Positions 17,867 to 27,360 of a stretch of 64,000 bases of DNA are shown piece after piece. The notes below the pieces were generated by a model, which was not told the origin of the DNA, ran no database searches, and saw only the letters and a program-made list of their open reading frames with translations. Origin of the DNA: Algoriphagus zhangzhouensis (GTDB lineage Bacteria; Bacteroidota; Bacteroidia; Cytophagales; Cyclobacteriaceae); contig NZ_FRXN01000006.1 of NCBI RefSeq assembly GCF_900148515.1, forward strand, positions 248,001 through 312,000, written 5' to 3'. Every line of letters begins with the position of its first letter. Positions within the stretch are counted from its first letter, which is position 1. Both the position numbers and the translations under genes were made by a program.

Positions 17867-18217
17867 ATGACACTCGAATATTTCCGTGATTATTGCCTGG
17901 CCAAACCGGGAGTGACTGAAGACACTCCTTTTGATGAGAAGACTTTATGCTTTCGTGTGGGAGGAAAGATCTTTTCGATCACCGACATGGAAGTGTTTGA
18001 GTATATCAACTTGAAAAGTGATTCGGAATACTCCGAAGAGCTGAGAGAGCGCTATCCGGGGATTACTCCAGGCTATCATATGAATAAAAAATTATGGAAT
18101 TCGGTATCTGTTTTGGGAAATGTACCGGATCAACTGATATTGGATTTGGCAGATCAATCTTATGAGCTGATCTTTGCCTCCTTACCCAAAAAGCTTCAAG
18201 CAGAAATTCGCCCATGA
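17867..18217 (+). CDS. MmcQ/YjbR family protein
   Basis: A 116-residue protein of family size. The start LEYFRDYCLAKPGVTEDTPFDEKTLCFRVGGKIF and the late PGYHMNKKLWNSVSV segment are diagnostic of the MmcQ/YjbR (CyaY-like fold) family, often described as DNA-binding though the cellular role is unclear. It overlaps the ABC ATPase gene by 4 nt (ATGA at 18214), so the two are coupled. Confidence 0.85.
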   Translation: MTLEYFRDYCLAKPGVTEDTPFDEKTLCFRVGGKIFSITDMEVFEYINLKSDSEYSEELRERYPGITPGYHMNKKLWNSVSVLGNVPDQLILDLADQSYELIFASLPKKLQAEIRP

Positions 18218-19173
18218 CTTTTTATTCCCTCAAAAAGCTCAGTAAATCTTACCAAAACAAATCAGCTCTCCATCAATTCTCTCTTGAATTAGAGGAAGGG
18301 GAGTTTATCTCTATTGTTGGGGAAAGCGGTTCCGGAAAGTCTACTTTGCTTCGGATTATGGCTGGGCTTGAAATCCAAGATGAGGGTGAGGTTTGGCTCA
18401 ATGGAAATCAAATCCTCAATCCGAAAAAGAAGCTAGTTGCCGGATACGATGAAATCAAATTGATTCATCAGGACTATCAGTTGTACCCCAACAGTACGGT
18501 AGCAGAAAATATCGCAAGGCCCTTGCTTCACTACGAAAAAGAATATACCAAAAGTCGGGTGGAGACTTTGCTGAGACAGTTTGGGTTGCTGGATTTCAGA
18601 GACAGATTTCCTAGGCAACTTTCAGGAGGACAGCAACAGAAAGTGGCCATAGCCACGGCTTTGGCTATCGAACCAGAAGTTCTTTTATTGGATGAGCCCT
18701 TTTCATCTCTAGATACCATCCAGAAGCATCAATTGATTTCTGAGCTGGGAGACTTGCTTAAAGCAATGGATACCACGGTAGTTTTTGTAACACATGATTT
18801 GGATGATGCGCTTCGCTTGACCGATCAGGTTTTGATTTTGCAAAAAGGGAAAACCATCCAAAAAGGAAACTCTCAGGAGCTGTGTGAAGGCCCCAAAACA
18901 CGCTATGTAGCGAGGCTTTTTTCTCCGATCAATCTGATCCCAGACCGGATTAATTCCTTTCTTAGACCCAATGATGTGAAAATCCGAACCAAAGGAGGAT
19001 TGTTGGGGCATGTGATTGATTTCAGATATTTGGTGCATTACAATTCATTAAGAATCAAGCTGAAAAATGGCGGAGAGATCTGGGAGGTAGATGACCCCAG
19101 CCGAAAATATCAAATTGGAGATCGGGTTTATCTGCAATGGGATGAAGAGAAGGTGATGGTGTTGAAGGGGTAG
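18214..19173 (+). CDS. ABC transporter ATP-binding protein with TOBE-like tail
   Basis: A 319-residue protein. Walker A GESGSGKS at 36-43, Q-loop HQDYQ at 85-89, signature LSGGQ at 136-140, Walker B LLLDEP at 157-162 and H-loop His194 are all present, so it should be an active ATPase. After residue 230 a small domain (VIDFRYLVHYNSLRIKLKNG) resembles the TOBE domain found in importers of ions or polyamines. No permease or binding protein is adjacent. It is coupled to the MmcQ-like gene. The transported substrate cannot be stated. Confidence 0.85.
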   Translation: MTFYSLKKLSKSYQNKSALHQFSLELEEGEFISIVGESGSGKSTLLRIMAGLEIQDEGEVWLNGNQILNPKKKLVAGYDEIKLIHQDYQLYPNSTVAENIARPLLHYEKEYTKSRVETLLRQFGLLDFRDRFPRQLSGGQQQKVAIATALAIEPEVLLLDEPFSSLDTIQKHQLISELGDLLKAMDTTVVFVTHDLDDALRLTDQVLILQKGKTIQKGNSQELCEGPKTRYVARLFSPINLIPDRINSFLRPNDVKIRTKGGLLGHVIDFRYLVHYNSLRIKLKNGGEIWEVDDPSRKYQIGDRVYLQWDEEKVMVLKG

Positions 19174-19346
19174 GTAGACCATAGCTTTTAGACCAAAGTC
19201 GATAACATTTAGCCTAAAGCAGGTGGTAAAGTTTGAATTGGGTAAGAGCTAATTTTTGTTGTTTTTTATCAAGAATTTTGAGAATTAAGTTTTTAAAAAT
19301 TGTAAACTTATACATATAACTCTTTCAAAATATTTGCTTTTCAATT

Positions 19347-19880
19347 ATGCAGGGGAAAATTGCAATCGCGTTGATTTTTCTGTGTTGTATTCAATCCTGC
19401 AACTATAGAGCTGGATCTAAAATTCAATTCTTAGAGGGGAAATGGGAATGGATGGGTTTTTACAATAATGGTCAATTGAAGTGCGATACCCTATATACTT
19501 CAAACGTGGTTAATTTTGGGCCAAATCCCGATGAAATCGATGAGATTTATGGTTGTACAGATTCTGGTACTTATGTTCATCGATATTTAAAAGATGAATT
19601 GATTGGAGTTGAATTTTCAACTAAGGTAAGGATAAGCGAATTCTTTTTACTGAATAAATCTGAAGGCGAATTTTCAGACATTGAAATCGATTCAAAAAAT
19701 GAAGGTTCAATGATTAATTTTTCTGAACAAACTTTTAGTATAGTAGGAGATACCTTAGTGTTTAAAGACTTTGGTATCGAGACCAAAGTTGTAATTGAAA
19801 AGATTTCAAAAAATGAGTTAATCCTGAAATTCGAAAATGGAGATACTAGTAGATTTAAAAAATTGGAAACTGATTCCTGA
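19347..19880 (+). CDS. Hypothetical lipoprotein
   Basis: A 177-residue protein with a short signal and lipobox (LCCIQSC, Cys18). The rest reads as a small beta-rich lipocalin-like fold: FLEGKWEWMGFYNNG, then alternating beta segments ending LILKFENGDTSRFKKLE. I do not recognise a named family. Composition is more AT-rich than its neighbours. It stands alone between a 173-bp gap and a small hairpin. Confidence 0.65.
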   Translation: MQGKIAIALIFLCCIQSCNYRAGSKIQFLEGKWEWMGFYNNGQLKCDTLYTSNVVNFGPNPDEIDEIYGCTDSGTYVHRYLKDELIGVEFSTKVRISEFFLLNKSEGEFSDIEIDSKNEGSMINFSEQTFSIVGDTLVFKDFGIETKVVIEKISKNELILKFENGDTSRFKKLETDS

Positions 19881-19920
19881 CACTATGATTTTTCCATGCC
19901 AGTTTAAAAAACAAATAATT

Positions 19921-19937
19921 AGGGCTTTTGCCCTTTG
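19921..19937 (+). terminator. Weak hairpin after the lipoprotein gene
   Basis: AGGGC (19921-19925) and GCCCT (19930-19934) form a 5-bp stem with a TTTT loop and only three T residues after it. It may be a weak terminator of the gene ending at 19880. Confidence 0.3.
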
Positions 19938-19945
19938 ATAAGTGG

Positions 19946-19978
19946 TTGAAAGGGATTCTTTTTGCATTTCTATCTTTG
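19946..19978 (+). promoter_or_regulatory. Promoter of the GH20 gene
   Basis: TTG at 19946-19948 and TATCTTTG at 19971-19978 are 22 nt apart, a good match to the Bacteroidota -33/-7 pattern. The start codon lies 24 nt after the -7 element, giving a short leader. Confidence 0.5.
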
Positions 19979-20002
19979 TGATTCAAATTTTACCCTAATC
20001 CC

Positions 20003-22279
20003 TTGAAGTACTCATCTATTATATTGTTGGCTGTGCTGTTTTGGACGGCCTGCAGTTCCCCAGTTTCAAATACCCCGATATCCATTATCCCTGCTCCAGC
20101 TAAAATGGAGATCCAAAATGGGAGTTTTTCACTAAGTTCTTCCACCAAACTCGTTTTGAAGGATGAAGGGAAATTCTCTAACGAAGTCGAATTCCTCCAG
20201 ATCACGCTTGAGCATGCTTTGGGTTCCAAGATTTCAGAAGATGGAAATGGAACTGAAATTGAACTTATTTTTGACTCCCAAATCCAAGCAGCAGGAGCCT
20301 ATCAGTTAGAGATCAATTCTGATAAAGTCATTTTGAAAGCAGGTGATCCTTCAGGTATGTTTTATGCCTTGGAGACTTTTAGACAATTGCTTCCGGCAGA
20401 TTTGGAAGGCAGCAAAACCTCAGGTGAAATTTCAATTCCAACAGTAAGCATCGAAGACCAACCCACATTAGATTGGAGAGGAATGCATCTGGATGTTTCA
20501 AGACATTTCTTTTCCATTGAATACTTGCATCGCTATGTGGATCTTTTGGCTTTGTATAAAATGAACAAGTTTCATCTTCATCTGACGGATGATCAGGGTT
20601 GGAGAATCGAAATCAAAAATTATCCAGAGTTGACCGAAAAAAGTGCTTGGAGAACTTTCAATGCACAGGATTCGGTCTGTATGGAAAAAGCTGTCGAAGA
20701 TCCTCGGTTCAATTTCGAGCAGAAGCATCTTCGTGAAGTGGATGGTCAAACCCAATACGGAGGGTTTTATACCCAGGATGAGCTAAGAGAATTGGTTGCT
20801 TATGCTCAATCTCGCCATGTGGAAATTATTCCTGAAATCGATATGCCGGGTCATATGATGGCAGCGATTCAAGTCTATCCCGAACTGGCTTGTATAGATA
20901 ATCCTGGTTGGGGTGAATTGTTTTCTACTCCGCTCTGTCCAGGCAAGGAGGGTGTTTATATGTTTGTTGAGAATGTATTGACTGAGGTAATGGATATTTT
21001 TCCTTCCAAATTCGTCCATATCGGGGCTGATGAAGTGGAAAAGTCCACTTGGGAAAACTCACAGGCTTGCAAAAGTCTGATGGCCGCTGAAGGCTTAAAA
21101 GATGTGGAAGAGCTTCAGACTTATTTTGTGGAGCGAGTGACGAAATTCCTAAAGTCCAAAGGCAAAGAAGTGATCGTCTGGGATGATGCTTTGAATGCAG
21201 GAATTGACTCTTCTACCTATGTGATGTATTGGAGAAACTGGGTAGCGGAAGTCCCTGAGAGAATAGCAGCCAATGGCAATCGTATGATCCTCGTTCCTGG
21301 AAACCCAATGTATTTCTCAAGATTGGATGCCAAAATGTATCCGATCTACCATCTTCCTCTTCATGGGAAGAAATATCCTGAGGAGAAAGTCAATTTGATT
21401 CAGGGAACGCAAGCTGCTCTTTGGTCTGAGACGGTGCCATCAGAAGCTTTGGCGGATGCGATTATTTTCCCGAAAATGCTGGCTTTGGCTGAAAGAACTT
21501 GGTCCAGTCCTGAAGTTCTTGATTGGGAATCTTTCAAAGTTAGGCTTCAAACTCAGTTGAAAAGACTGGAGGCATTAGGAGTGAAATATTCTTACAATGT
21601 GACCAAAGAATTGATTCCTTTTATGAATGTGGATCAGGAAATGCAGCAGATTGGGATCACCTTGGATAGCGAACTGAGTAACCCTGAAATTCATTATACT
21701 TTGGATGGATCTACACCCACAATGGATTCCCCGAAATATGATGGTGAGTTTTTTGTCAAAGGAAGTGCATTGGTTACTGCGGCTGTTTTTGAGGAAGGAA
21801 AAGCTTTGGAACCATACTTGACTCGTCAGGTAGATTATCACAAAGCGATAGGAAAACCGGTGACTTACCAAAAGCCTTGGAATAGATCTTATCCAGCTGG
21901 AGATGCGGGAACTATGACGGATGGACTTCGTGGAGGAAATGGTTATGGAGATGGCAAATGGCAAGGATTTACCACTGATATGGATGTGACAATCGATATG
22001 GGTGAGGAGCAGGAGTTGAATTCTTTCTCAGCAACCTTTATGCAACAGAGTGGGCCAGGAGTATTGATGCCAGGAACCGTAGAGGTATCCCTATCTTCTG
22101 ATGGTGAGAATTTCCATCAGGTTCTTTCTATTGAAAATGACATTCCAAAAGACAAAAAGGAATTGATTTTGAAAGATTTTGCCGGAAGTCTCGGTGGTGA
22201 AAAAGCTCGCTATATCAACGTGAAAGCCATCAATTCTCAAAGAGGATTTATTTTCACAGATGAGATTGTGATTAATTAA
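20003..22279 (+). CDS. GH20 beta-N-acetylhexosaminidase, lipoprotein
   Basis: A 758-residue exported lipoprotein (FWTAC, Cys17). It starts with TTG at 20003; this is required because the signal peptide and lipobox begin there. An N-terminal GH20b domain (residues 25-150) is followed by the catalytic barrel from WRGMHLDVSRHFF, with HLHLTDDQGWR, IPEIDMPGH and the catalytic pair Asp343-Glu344 in HIGADE. A chitobiase C-terminal beta domain (IHYTLDGSTP, about 570-620) and a discoidin-like domain follow. Role: removal of terminal GlcNAc/GalNAc from glycans or chito-oligosaccharides outside the cytoplasm. It appears to be a single-gene unit. Confidence 0.93.
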   Translation: MKYSSIILLAVLFWTACSSPVSNTPISIIPAPAKMEIQNGSFSLSSSTKLVLKDEGKFSNEVEFLQITLEHALGSKISEDGNGTEIELIFDSQIQAAGAYQLEINSDKVILKAGDPSGMFYALETFRQLLPADLEGSKTSGEISIPTVSIEDQPTLDWRGMHLDVSRHFFSIEYLHRYVDLLALYKMNKFHLHLTDDQGWRIEIKNYPELTEKSAWRTFNAQDSVCMEKAVEDPRFNFEQKHLREVDGQTQYGGFYTQDELRELVAYAQSRHVEIIPEIDMPGHMMAAIQVYPELACIDNPGWGELFSTPLCPGKEGVYMFVENVLTEVMDIFPSKFVHIGADEVEKSTWENSQACKSLMAAEGLKDVEELQTYFVERVTKFLKSKGKEVIVWDDALNAGIDSSTYVMYWRNWVAEVPERIAANGNRMILVPGNPMYFSRLDAKMYPIYHLPLHGKKYPEEKVNLIQGTQAALWSETVPSEALADAIIFPKMLALAERTWSSPEVLDWESFKVRLQTQLKRLEALGVKYSYNVTKELIPFMNVDQEMQQIGITLDSELSNPEIHYTLDGSTPTMDSPKYDGEFFVKGSALVTAAVFEEGKALEPYLTRQVDYHKAIGKPVTYQKPWNRSYPAGDAGTMTDGLRGGNGYGDGKWQGFTTDMDVTIDMGEEQELNSFSATFMQQSGPGVLMPGTVEVSLSSDGENFHQVLSIENDIPKDKKELILKDFAGSLGGEKARYINVKAINSQRGFIFTDEIVIN

Positions 22280-22374
22280 AACTACCTATTATCTGCTTCT
22301 TCACCACAATCTGAATTTCCTTTGATTTAAGGGTTGGTAGACAGATGACGGATGACCGAAGAACAGATGTATAA

Positions 22375-22419
22375 AAAAAGCGAAGTCAAATATCCATTCA
22401 GGATTCGACTTCGCTTTTT
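22375..22419. terminator. Bidirectional terminator between GH20 and FKBP genes
   Basis: A 13-bp perfect stem, AAAAAGCGAAGTC (22375-22387) with GACTTCGCTTTTT (22407-22419), lies between convergent genes. A- and T-runs on the two sides let it work in both directions. Confidence 0.88.
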
Positions 22420-22445
22420 AGCTTTTTAACCTCAGCTTTTAGAAT

Positions 22446-22970
22446 TTATTCATGTGCTCCATGTTCGCCATGAACATGTCCATGTTCCATTTCTTCTTGA
22501 GTAGCTTCTCTGACTTCGATTACTTTTCCATCGAAATGCAAATCAAAACCTACCAAAGGATGGTTGAAGTCCAACAATACATTTTCACCTAGGTCCTTCA
22601 ATACTTTCGCTTGCATGGAATAGCCATCTTCATCCATCAGCGGAAGGAAGTTTCCTTCTTGAAGCATTTCTGGGTTGAACCCATTTTCTTTGGAAAATTG
22701 ACTTTTAGGTAGTGAAACCAACAACTCATCATCAGCCTCACCATAAGCTTCCTCAACTTTCAAAACGAAGGAAAAGGTGTCTCCAACAGATTTTCCTGCC
22801 ATTAATTCTTCGAATTTTTCAGGTAATCCGCTATTTCCAAAAAGGAAATAAAAAGGATCGTCCTCGTCTCTCACCTCCGCCTCAAATGGCACGGATTCGA
22901 TGTCGTCTTCGATTTTGCTGACTTTCAATTCATAGGTCAATCCAACAACTGCATTTTCCTGAATTTTCAT
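22446..22970 (-). CDS. FKBP-type peptidyl-prolyl isomerase, SlyD-like
   Basis: A 174-residue protein. The N-terminal FKBP half-domain starts VVGLTYELKV and carries YFLFGNSGLPEKFEELMAGKSVGD; an insert-in-flap region (about 65-125) follows as in SlyD, and the FKBP fold closes with NVLLDFNHPLVGFDLHFDGKVIEV, close to the SlyD NHPLAG motif. The C-terminus is His-rich (HGHVHGEHGAHE), which suggests metal binding as in SlyD. No signal peptide, so a cytosolic chaperone/isomerase. It lies 27 nt after the YfhO-like gene on the same strand and may share its transcript. Confidence 0.88.
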   Translation of the reverse strand: MKIQENAVVGLTYELKVSKIEDDIESVPFEAEVRDEDDPFYFLFGNSGLPEKFEELMAGKSVGDTFSFVLKVEEAYGEADDELLVSLPKSQFSKENGFNPEMLQEGNFLPLMDEDGYSMQAKVLKDLGENVLLDFNHPLVGFDLHFDGKVIEVREATQEEMEHGHVHGEHGAHE

Positions 22971-22997
22971 AATTATAAAGGATTTGATTCTTCTTGA

Positions 22998-25403
22998 TTA
23001 ATTTTCTTTTTTCCAGCTGAAATAGACTCCTCCGATCAAGGATAGCACGATTAAATATTGGAAAATGATCATTGGGGTCTTGGTAGAATAATAACTGGAT
23101 GGAGCAAAGGTAAAGACAATTTCATGGCTTCCCGCAGGAACACTCAATCCTCTCAAAAGATAATCCGTTCTGATGATTTCTGCTTCTTGTCCATCGATAG
23201 TAGCTGTCCAGCCGACAGGGTAGAAGATTTCTGAAAATACGACCAGACCACCTTGATCCATTTCCGCCTGATAAGTGATTTTGTCAGCTTCAGTTGCAGT
23301 TAAGGTTATTTGGCCTGAACCTGCGGGAATAGATCCAAATTCTTCTGTATTAACTGTTGCTTGAGTCTTGGTGTCTATTTCACCCACTTTCTGAATTTCT
23401 TCTTCATTGGAGGTAACAGGAACGATGGTAGATGGGATCCAAGCCGGACCGTTTGCTTCCGGGTTTTGGAAAACAGCATTCGCATCCTGACCTGCCAGCA
23501 AATATTTAGTGTTGAGCATATTGATCACGCCGATCCCATTCCAGTCAAAATTGCCTTCCTGAGCCTTTCCGATGAATTCCTGTAATTCAGGTTGGATCTG
23601 ATATTCGATCAAGTCCTGATATCTTCTCAGCTTGGCACCGTTGTACCCCCCTAAGCTATGGAAGCGATAGGAAGTTCTAGCTCCGTTGGTAATTGATTCG
23701 GTTAGGCTAAGAACTCTGAAATAACCCGGGTCCGAACCGATTTCCTTTTCAGCCGGTGTTTCTGCAAAAAACTCTCTGCCGGGATTGGCTTGGAAAGAAT
23801 CACTGTGGAGGTATTGTCTATTGATGGTCCAAAGATCCAATCCAACCAATGCGATAAGTCCGGAACCTAAGATGATATCACTGATCTTATTTTTAAGTCG
23901 GAAGTAGATCAGCACAAAAGAAGCTGCCAGAAAGCCAAAGCTTTTCCAAGCTGAAGCTGAAAGCATGGCTTTTCTGTCTGTTTGCATAGCAGTAGCCAAC
24001 CAGTCCGGCAAATTGACGTCATTCGGGCTTTCGAATCTCAAAAATGCTCCAGATGCTACGGCCAATAAAAGAACCAATCCACCTACAATTCCTCCTGCGA
24101 TGTATAATGGTTTTAGATCGCCTTTTTGGATCAACCTTTCCAAAGAAATCATCCCCAAAATAGGAATGGCAAATAGGGTAATACCTAATGCCATGGAAAC
24201 TGCCCGGAATTTATTGTAACCGGGAAGGATGTCGAAAAGCAGGTAGTTGAACCAGCCAAAATGCTTCCCCCAGCTTAAGACGATGAACAAAACGATAACT
24301 GCTCCAAAAGTGTAAAGGCTTTCCTTTGGTGCTGCCCATATTCCCAAAATTGCCAAGAATACCAGAATCACACCTCCGTATATAGGACCACCGGTAAAGG
24401 TTTGCTCACCCCAATAAGTCGGAGCGCCTTTTACAAAACCGTTGATTTGAGCCGGATCTATTCCATTGGATCTAAGTGCTTTTTCAGTAGCTGAGTTTTT
24501 AGGCAAAGGAGTACTGCTACCTCCTCCATAAAAGTCCGGGACCAAAAGGGTCATGGTTTCCAGTTTTCCATTGGACCAGGAGAATGCATATTCTCTGTCC
24601 AATCCAGCAGAAGCTGTTTCTATGGTAGCTTTTCCCCGGGTTGAATAAGGGCTATATTCCAATGCGGTAGCCAGTCTTCCGATATTTCCTCCCACGGCCA
24701 AAATGGCTCCTAAAACCAAAAAACCTAATGTTTTTCCTATTTCTGGGAGACCATCCTTCTTCCAATCAAACACCAATCTTACAATCACATAAATCACCGA
24801 AATGATCAGTGTATAATAGGTGATTTGAAGGTGATTGAACTTGAGCTGGAGCAAAAGTCCCAAAGCCAACAAGGCAGTCCCAAGGATTCTTTTTTTCTCA
24901 AAAGCCAAATGAATCCCCGCCAAAATGATAGGAATCAGGCATACAGCCCAGATTTTGGCATTATGTCCGGCTTCAAGTGAAAGCAAATTGAAAGTATTGA
25001 ATGCAAAAGCAATAGAGCCCACGATTGCCAATAAAGGTCTGACTCTGAAGCTTAACAGTAGAATGTACATTCCCACCATTCCGAAGAAAAGGCCACTCAC
25101 CGGGTGTGGAAGTCCCAATGTCAGGATTTTGATGAGCGTGTTTGTGATGTCTCCGGGAAATTCAAGCGAAACGAAATAAGCCGGCATTCCTCCGAATGTG
25201 GAATTGGTCCAAAGCAATTGTTCGCCTGTTTCGGCACGATAATCCAAGACTTCTGTGGCAGAGCCTTCCCATTGGAGAATGTCTCCCTGGAAAAGCACTT
25301 TCCCATCAAAAACCATGGGAGAAAAATAAAAGACGATAAGAAGGTAGAAAATGCCGACACCTATGAGGTGTGGTAAGATTTGTTTTTGAAAATTCAGCTG
25401 CAT
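22998..25403 (-). CDS. YfhO-family multipass membrane protein
   Basis: An 801-residue protein with about a dozen membrane segments in the first 510 residues, a periplasmic region (about 515-765) ending in a beta-rich domain (SEIFYPVGWTATIDGQEAEIIRTDYLLRGLSVPAG), and a last membrane helix. This is the YfhO family layout. Family members are GT-C-like membrane proteins linked in Gram-positives to glycosylation of lipoteichoic acid; in Bacteroidota the role is not settled. The start at 25403 gives a plausible cytosolic N-terminus. Confidence 0.82.
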   Translation of the reverse strand: MQLNFQKQILPHLIGVGIFYLLIVFYFSPMVFDGKVLFQGDILQWEGSATEVLDYRAETGEQLLWTNSTFGGMPAYFVSLEFPGDITNTLIKILTLGLPHPVSGLFFGMVGMYILLLSFRVRPLLAIVGSIAFAFNTFNLLSLEAGHNAKIWAVCLIPIILAGIHLAFEKKRILGTALLALGLLLQLKFNHLQITYYTLIISVIYVIVRLVFDWKKDGLPEIGKTLGFLVLGAILAVGGNIGRLATALEYSPYSTRGKATIETASAGLDREYAFSWSNGKLETMTLLVPDFYGGGSSTPLPKNSATEKALRSNGIDPAQINGFVKGAPTYWGEQTFTGGPIYGGVILVFLAILGIWAAPKESLYTFGAVIVLFIVLSWGKHFGWFNYLLFDILPGYNKFRAVSMALGITLFAIPILGMISLERLIQKGDLKPLYIAGGIVGGLVLLLAVASGAFLRFESPNDVNLPDWLATAMQTDRKAMLSASAWKSFGFLAASFVLIYFRLKNKISDIILGSGLIALVGLDLWTINRQYLHSDSFQANPGREFFAETPAEKEIGSDPGYFRVLSLTESITNGARTSYRFHSLGGYNGAKLRRYQDLIEYQIQPELQEFIGKAQEGNFDWNGIGVINMLNTKYLLAGQDANAVFQNPEANGPAWIPSTIVPVTSNEEEIQKVGEIDTKTQATVNTEEFGSIPAGSGQITLTATEADKITYQAEMDQGGLVVFSEIFYPVGWTATIDGQEAEIIRTDYLLRGLSVPAGSHEIVFTFAPSSYYSTKTPMIIFQYLIVLSLIGGVYFSWKKEN

Positions 25404-25511
25404 GTAAGGTGATTTTCTTAGGATATACAGAAAGTGTGCAAATTAGGAATTAAAAGGCAAACGAAGATCGGATTCCTTGGATTTAGGCTTTCCTTAGGGA
25501 ATGAAAATCAT

Positions 25512-25519
25512 TACTTTTG
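25512..25519 (+). promoter_or_regulatory. Candidate -7 element of the ffh promoter
   Basis: TACTTTTG matches TAnnTTTG and is 22 nt before the ATG at 25542. Upstream at about 20 nt there is a TTTCC rather than TTTG, so the -33 box is weak. Confidence 0.42.
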
Positions 25520-25541
25520 CAGCAAATAGCGGATAAACCAC

Positions 25542-26879
25542 ATGTTTGATAATTTAAGTTTGAAACTGGACCGGGCTTTCAAAACCCTGAAAGGAACCGG
25601 AAAAATCACTGAAATCAACGTTGCAACGACGGTTAAGGAGATCAGAAGAGCCTTAATTGATGCTGACGTTAACTATAAAGTAGCTAAGGAAGTCACCGAT
25701 ACCATCAAGAATGAAGCCTTGGGTAGAGATGTATTGATCTCTGTTTCTCCAGGTCAATTGTTGGTGAAAATCACCCAAGAGGAGTTGACCAAACTCATGG
25801 GAGGCTCCAAAGTGGATATCAAACTGAGTGGAGATCCTGCTGTGATCTTGATTTCCGGTCTACAAGGTTCTGGTAAAACGACCTTCACAGGGAAATTGGG
25901 TAGCTTCTTGAAAAAACAAGGCCGTCAGGTCTTGTTGGTTGCATGTGATATTTACCGTCCTGCTGCGATTGACCAATTGAAAGTATTGGGTGAGCAAATC
26001 GGAGTGGAGGTTTATGCTGAGCCTGAAAACAAGAATGCGCTTGAGATTGCAAACAATGCCATTGCCTATGCGAAAAAGACTGGAAAGAAGACGGTAATCG
26101 TCGATACGGCAGGTCGTTTGGCAGTGGATGAGCAGATGATGAATGAGATCGAGGAATTAAAAAATGCCTTGAATCCTTCAGAAACTTTGTTCGTCGTTGA
26201 TTCCATGACTGGTCAGGATGCTGTGAATACAGCAAAGACCTTTGATGAGCGATTGAATTTCGATGGGGTTGTATTGACGAAGTTGGATGGTGATACCCGT
26301 GGTGGTGCTGCTATTTCCATCCGCCATGTTGTCAACAAGCCGATCAAGTTTATTTCGACTGGTGAAAAGATGGAGAACTTGGACGTTTTCCACCCAGATC
26401 GTATGGCTCAAAGAATCCTCGGTATGGGGGATGTGATCTCTTTGGTAGAAAGAGCACAGCAATCCTTTGATGAGGACGAAGCAAAAAGAATCAATGCTAA
26501 AATCCGTCAGAACAGTTTCAACTTTGATGATTTTCTTTCTCAGCTTGAGCAAGTAAAGAAAATGGGTAACATCAAGGATTTGATGGGAATGATCCCTGGA
26601 ATGGGCAAAGCCATGAAAGGATTGGATATCGATGATGATTCATTCAAGCCAATTGAGGCGATCATCAGAAGTATGACTCCACATGAGCGTCAAAACCCAG
26701 ATGTGATCGATGGAAGCAGAAGAAAGAGAATCGCAAATGGTTCTGGTAGAAATATCACCGAAGTGAACAACCTGATGAAGCAATTTGCTGATATGCGTAA
26801 GCTAATGAAGCAGATGAATAAAATGGGCGGAGCCAAAGCTGCAATGGGCAAAATGATGCCTGGAATGGGAAGAAGATAA
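25542..26879 (+). CDS. ffh: Signal recognition particle protein Ffh
   Basis: A 445-residue protein of normal Ffh length. The N domain (residues 1-90) precedes the GTPase with G1 GLQGSGKT (106-113), DTAGR, and TKLDGDTRGGAA. The Met-rich M domain (from about 325; GMIPGMGKAMKG, and MNKMGGAKAAMGKMMPGMG at the end) binds 4.5S RNA and signal sequences. Role: co-translational targeting to the membrane with FtsY. A terminator follows 27 nt after the stop. Confidence 0.97.
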   Translation: MFDNLSLKLDRAFKTLKGTGKITEINVATTVKEIRRALIDADVNYKVAKEVTDTIKNEALGRDVLISVSPGQLLVKITQEELTKLMGGSKVDIKLSGDPAVILISGLQGSGKTTFTGKLGSFLKKQGRQVLLVACDIYRPAAIDQLKVLGEQIGVEVYAEPENKNALEIANNAIAYAKKTGKKTVIVDTAGRLAVDEQMMNEIEELKNALNPSETLFVVDSMTGQDAVNTAKTFDERLNFDGVVLTKLDGDTRGGAAISIRHVVNKPIKFISTGEKMENLDVFHPDRMAQRILGMGDVISLVERAQQSFDEDEAKRINAKIRQNSFNFDDFLSQLEQVKKMGNIKDLMGMIPGMGKAMKGLDIDDDSFKPIEAIIRSMTPHERQNPDVIDGSRRKRIANGSGRNITEVNNLMKQFADMRKLMKQMNKMGGAKAAMGKMMPGMGRR

Positions 26880-26906
26880 ATTCTGAAAGATAAAATATGA
26901 AGTCTG

Positions 26907-26940
26907 AAAACCCGGTCTGAAAGGATCGGGTTTTGTTTTT
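26907..26940 (+). terminator. Terminator of ffh
   Basis: AAAACCCG (26907-26914) pairs with CGGGTTTT (26927-26934), extended by a GTC/GAT inner helix with one wobble, then GTTTTTT. The right part of this element is repeated almost exactly at 27930-27963. Confidence 0.8.
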
Positions 26941-26943
26941 TAA
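26911..26943 (+). repeat. Direct repeat, copy 1 (ffh terminator)
   Basis: Starts CCCGGTCTGAAAGGATC and ends GTTTTTTAA. It matches copy 2 at 27930-27963 with two substitutions and one extra T. The copies are 1019 bp apart and bracket two small genes of unknown function. Confidence 0.75.
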
Positions 26944-26994
26944 GCTTGAATTTGGCTTATTGGAAATGACGAGTCCAATCAGAAACTTTTTTCA

Positions 26995-27336
26995 ATGAAA
27001 TACCTCAGTCTTGCTTTTCCGATTTTGCTTCTTTTTATCTCTTCTTGCCTTCGAGTTACAGATGAGAACTGTAAAACAATTCAAACTTCGAATAGCCATT
27101 TCCAAGATTCTATTTCCAGTGGTTTGGAAATTGAGGGTGGGATTTATTCAGTTTCAATAAAACTGAAGGGAAAGCTTGAAAATGATATTCATTTCAATGA
27201 ATTCTCCTTTCCGGCTGGGGATTTGGACACCTTGATTAAGAATCGAGATCAGTATAGTCCGACTTTCCATTATGAGATTTCAAATGAAGCAGGTGGTAAT
27301 GTCGAGTTGGATGTTTGTGTGAGTTTTGCTTATTGA
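26995..27336 (+). CDS. Small hypothetical lipoprotein
   Basis: A 113-residue protein with a lipoprotein signal (LFISSC, Cys18). The remainder has Ser/Glu/Asp-rich beta segments and three further Cys residues (Cys26 and two near the end). I do not recognise a family. It lies between the two near-identical terminator copies together with the next gene, 24 nt away, and the pair may have entered as a unit. Confidence 0.6.
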   Translation: MKYLSLAFPILLLFISSCLRVTDENCKTIQTSNSHFQDSISSGLEIEGGIYSVSIKLKGKLENDIHFNEFSFPAGDLDTLIKNRDQYSPTFHYEISNEAGGNVELDVCVSFAY

Positions 27337-27360
27337 AAAACAATTGGAATACTAAATGTT

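Noticed and set aside
22330..22365. Repeated GATGAC-like words before the FKBP/GH20 terminator
   Set aside because: Only two or three imperfect units; no evidence of a functional repeat.
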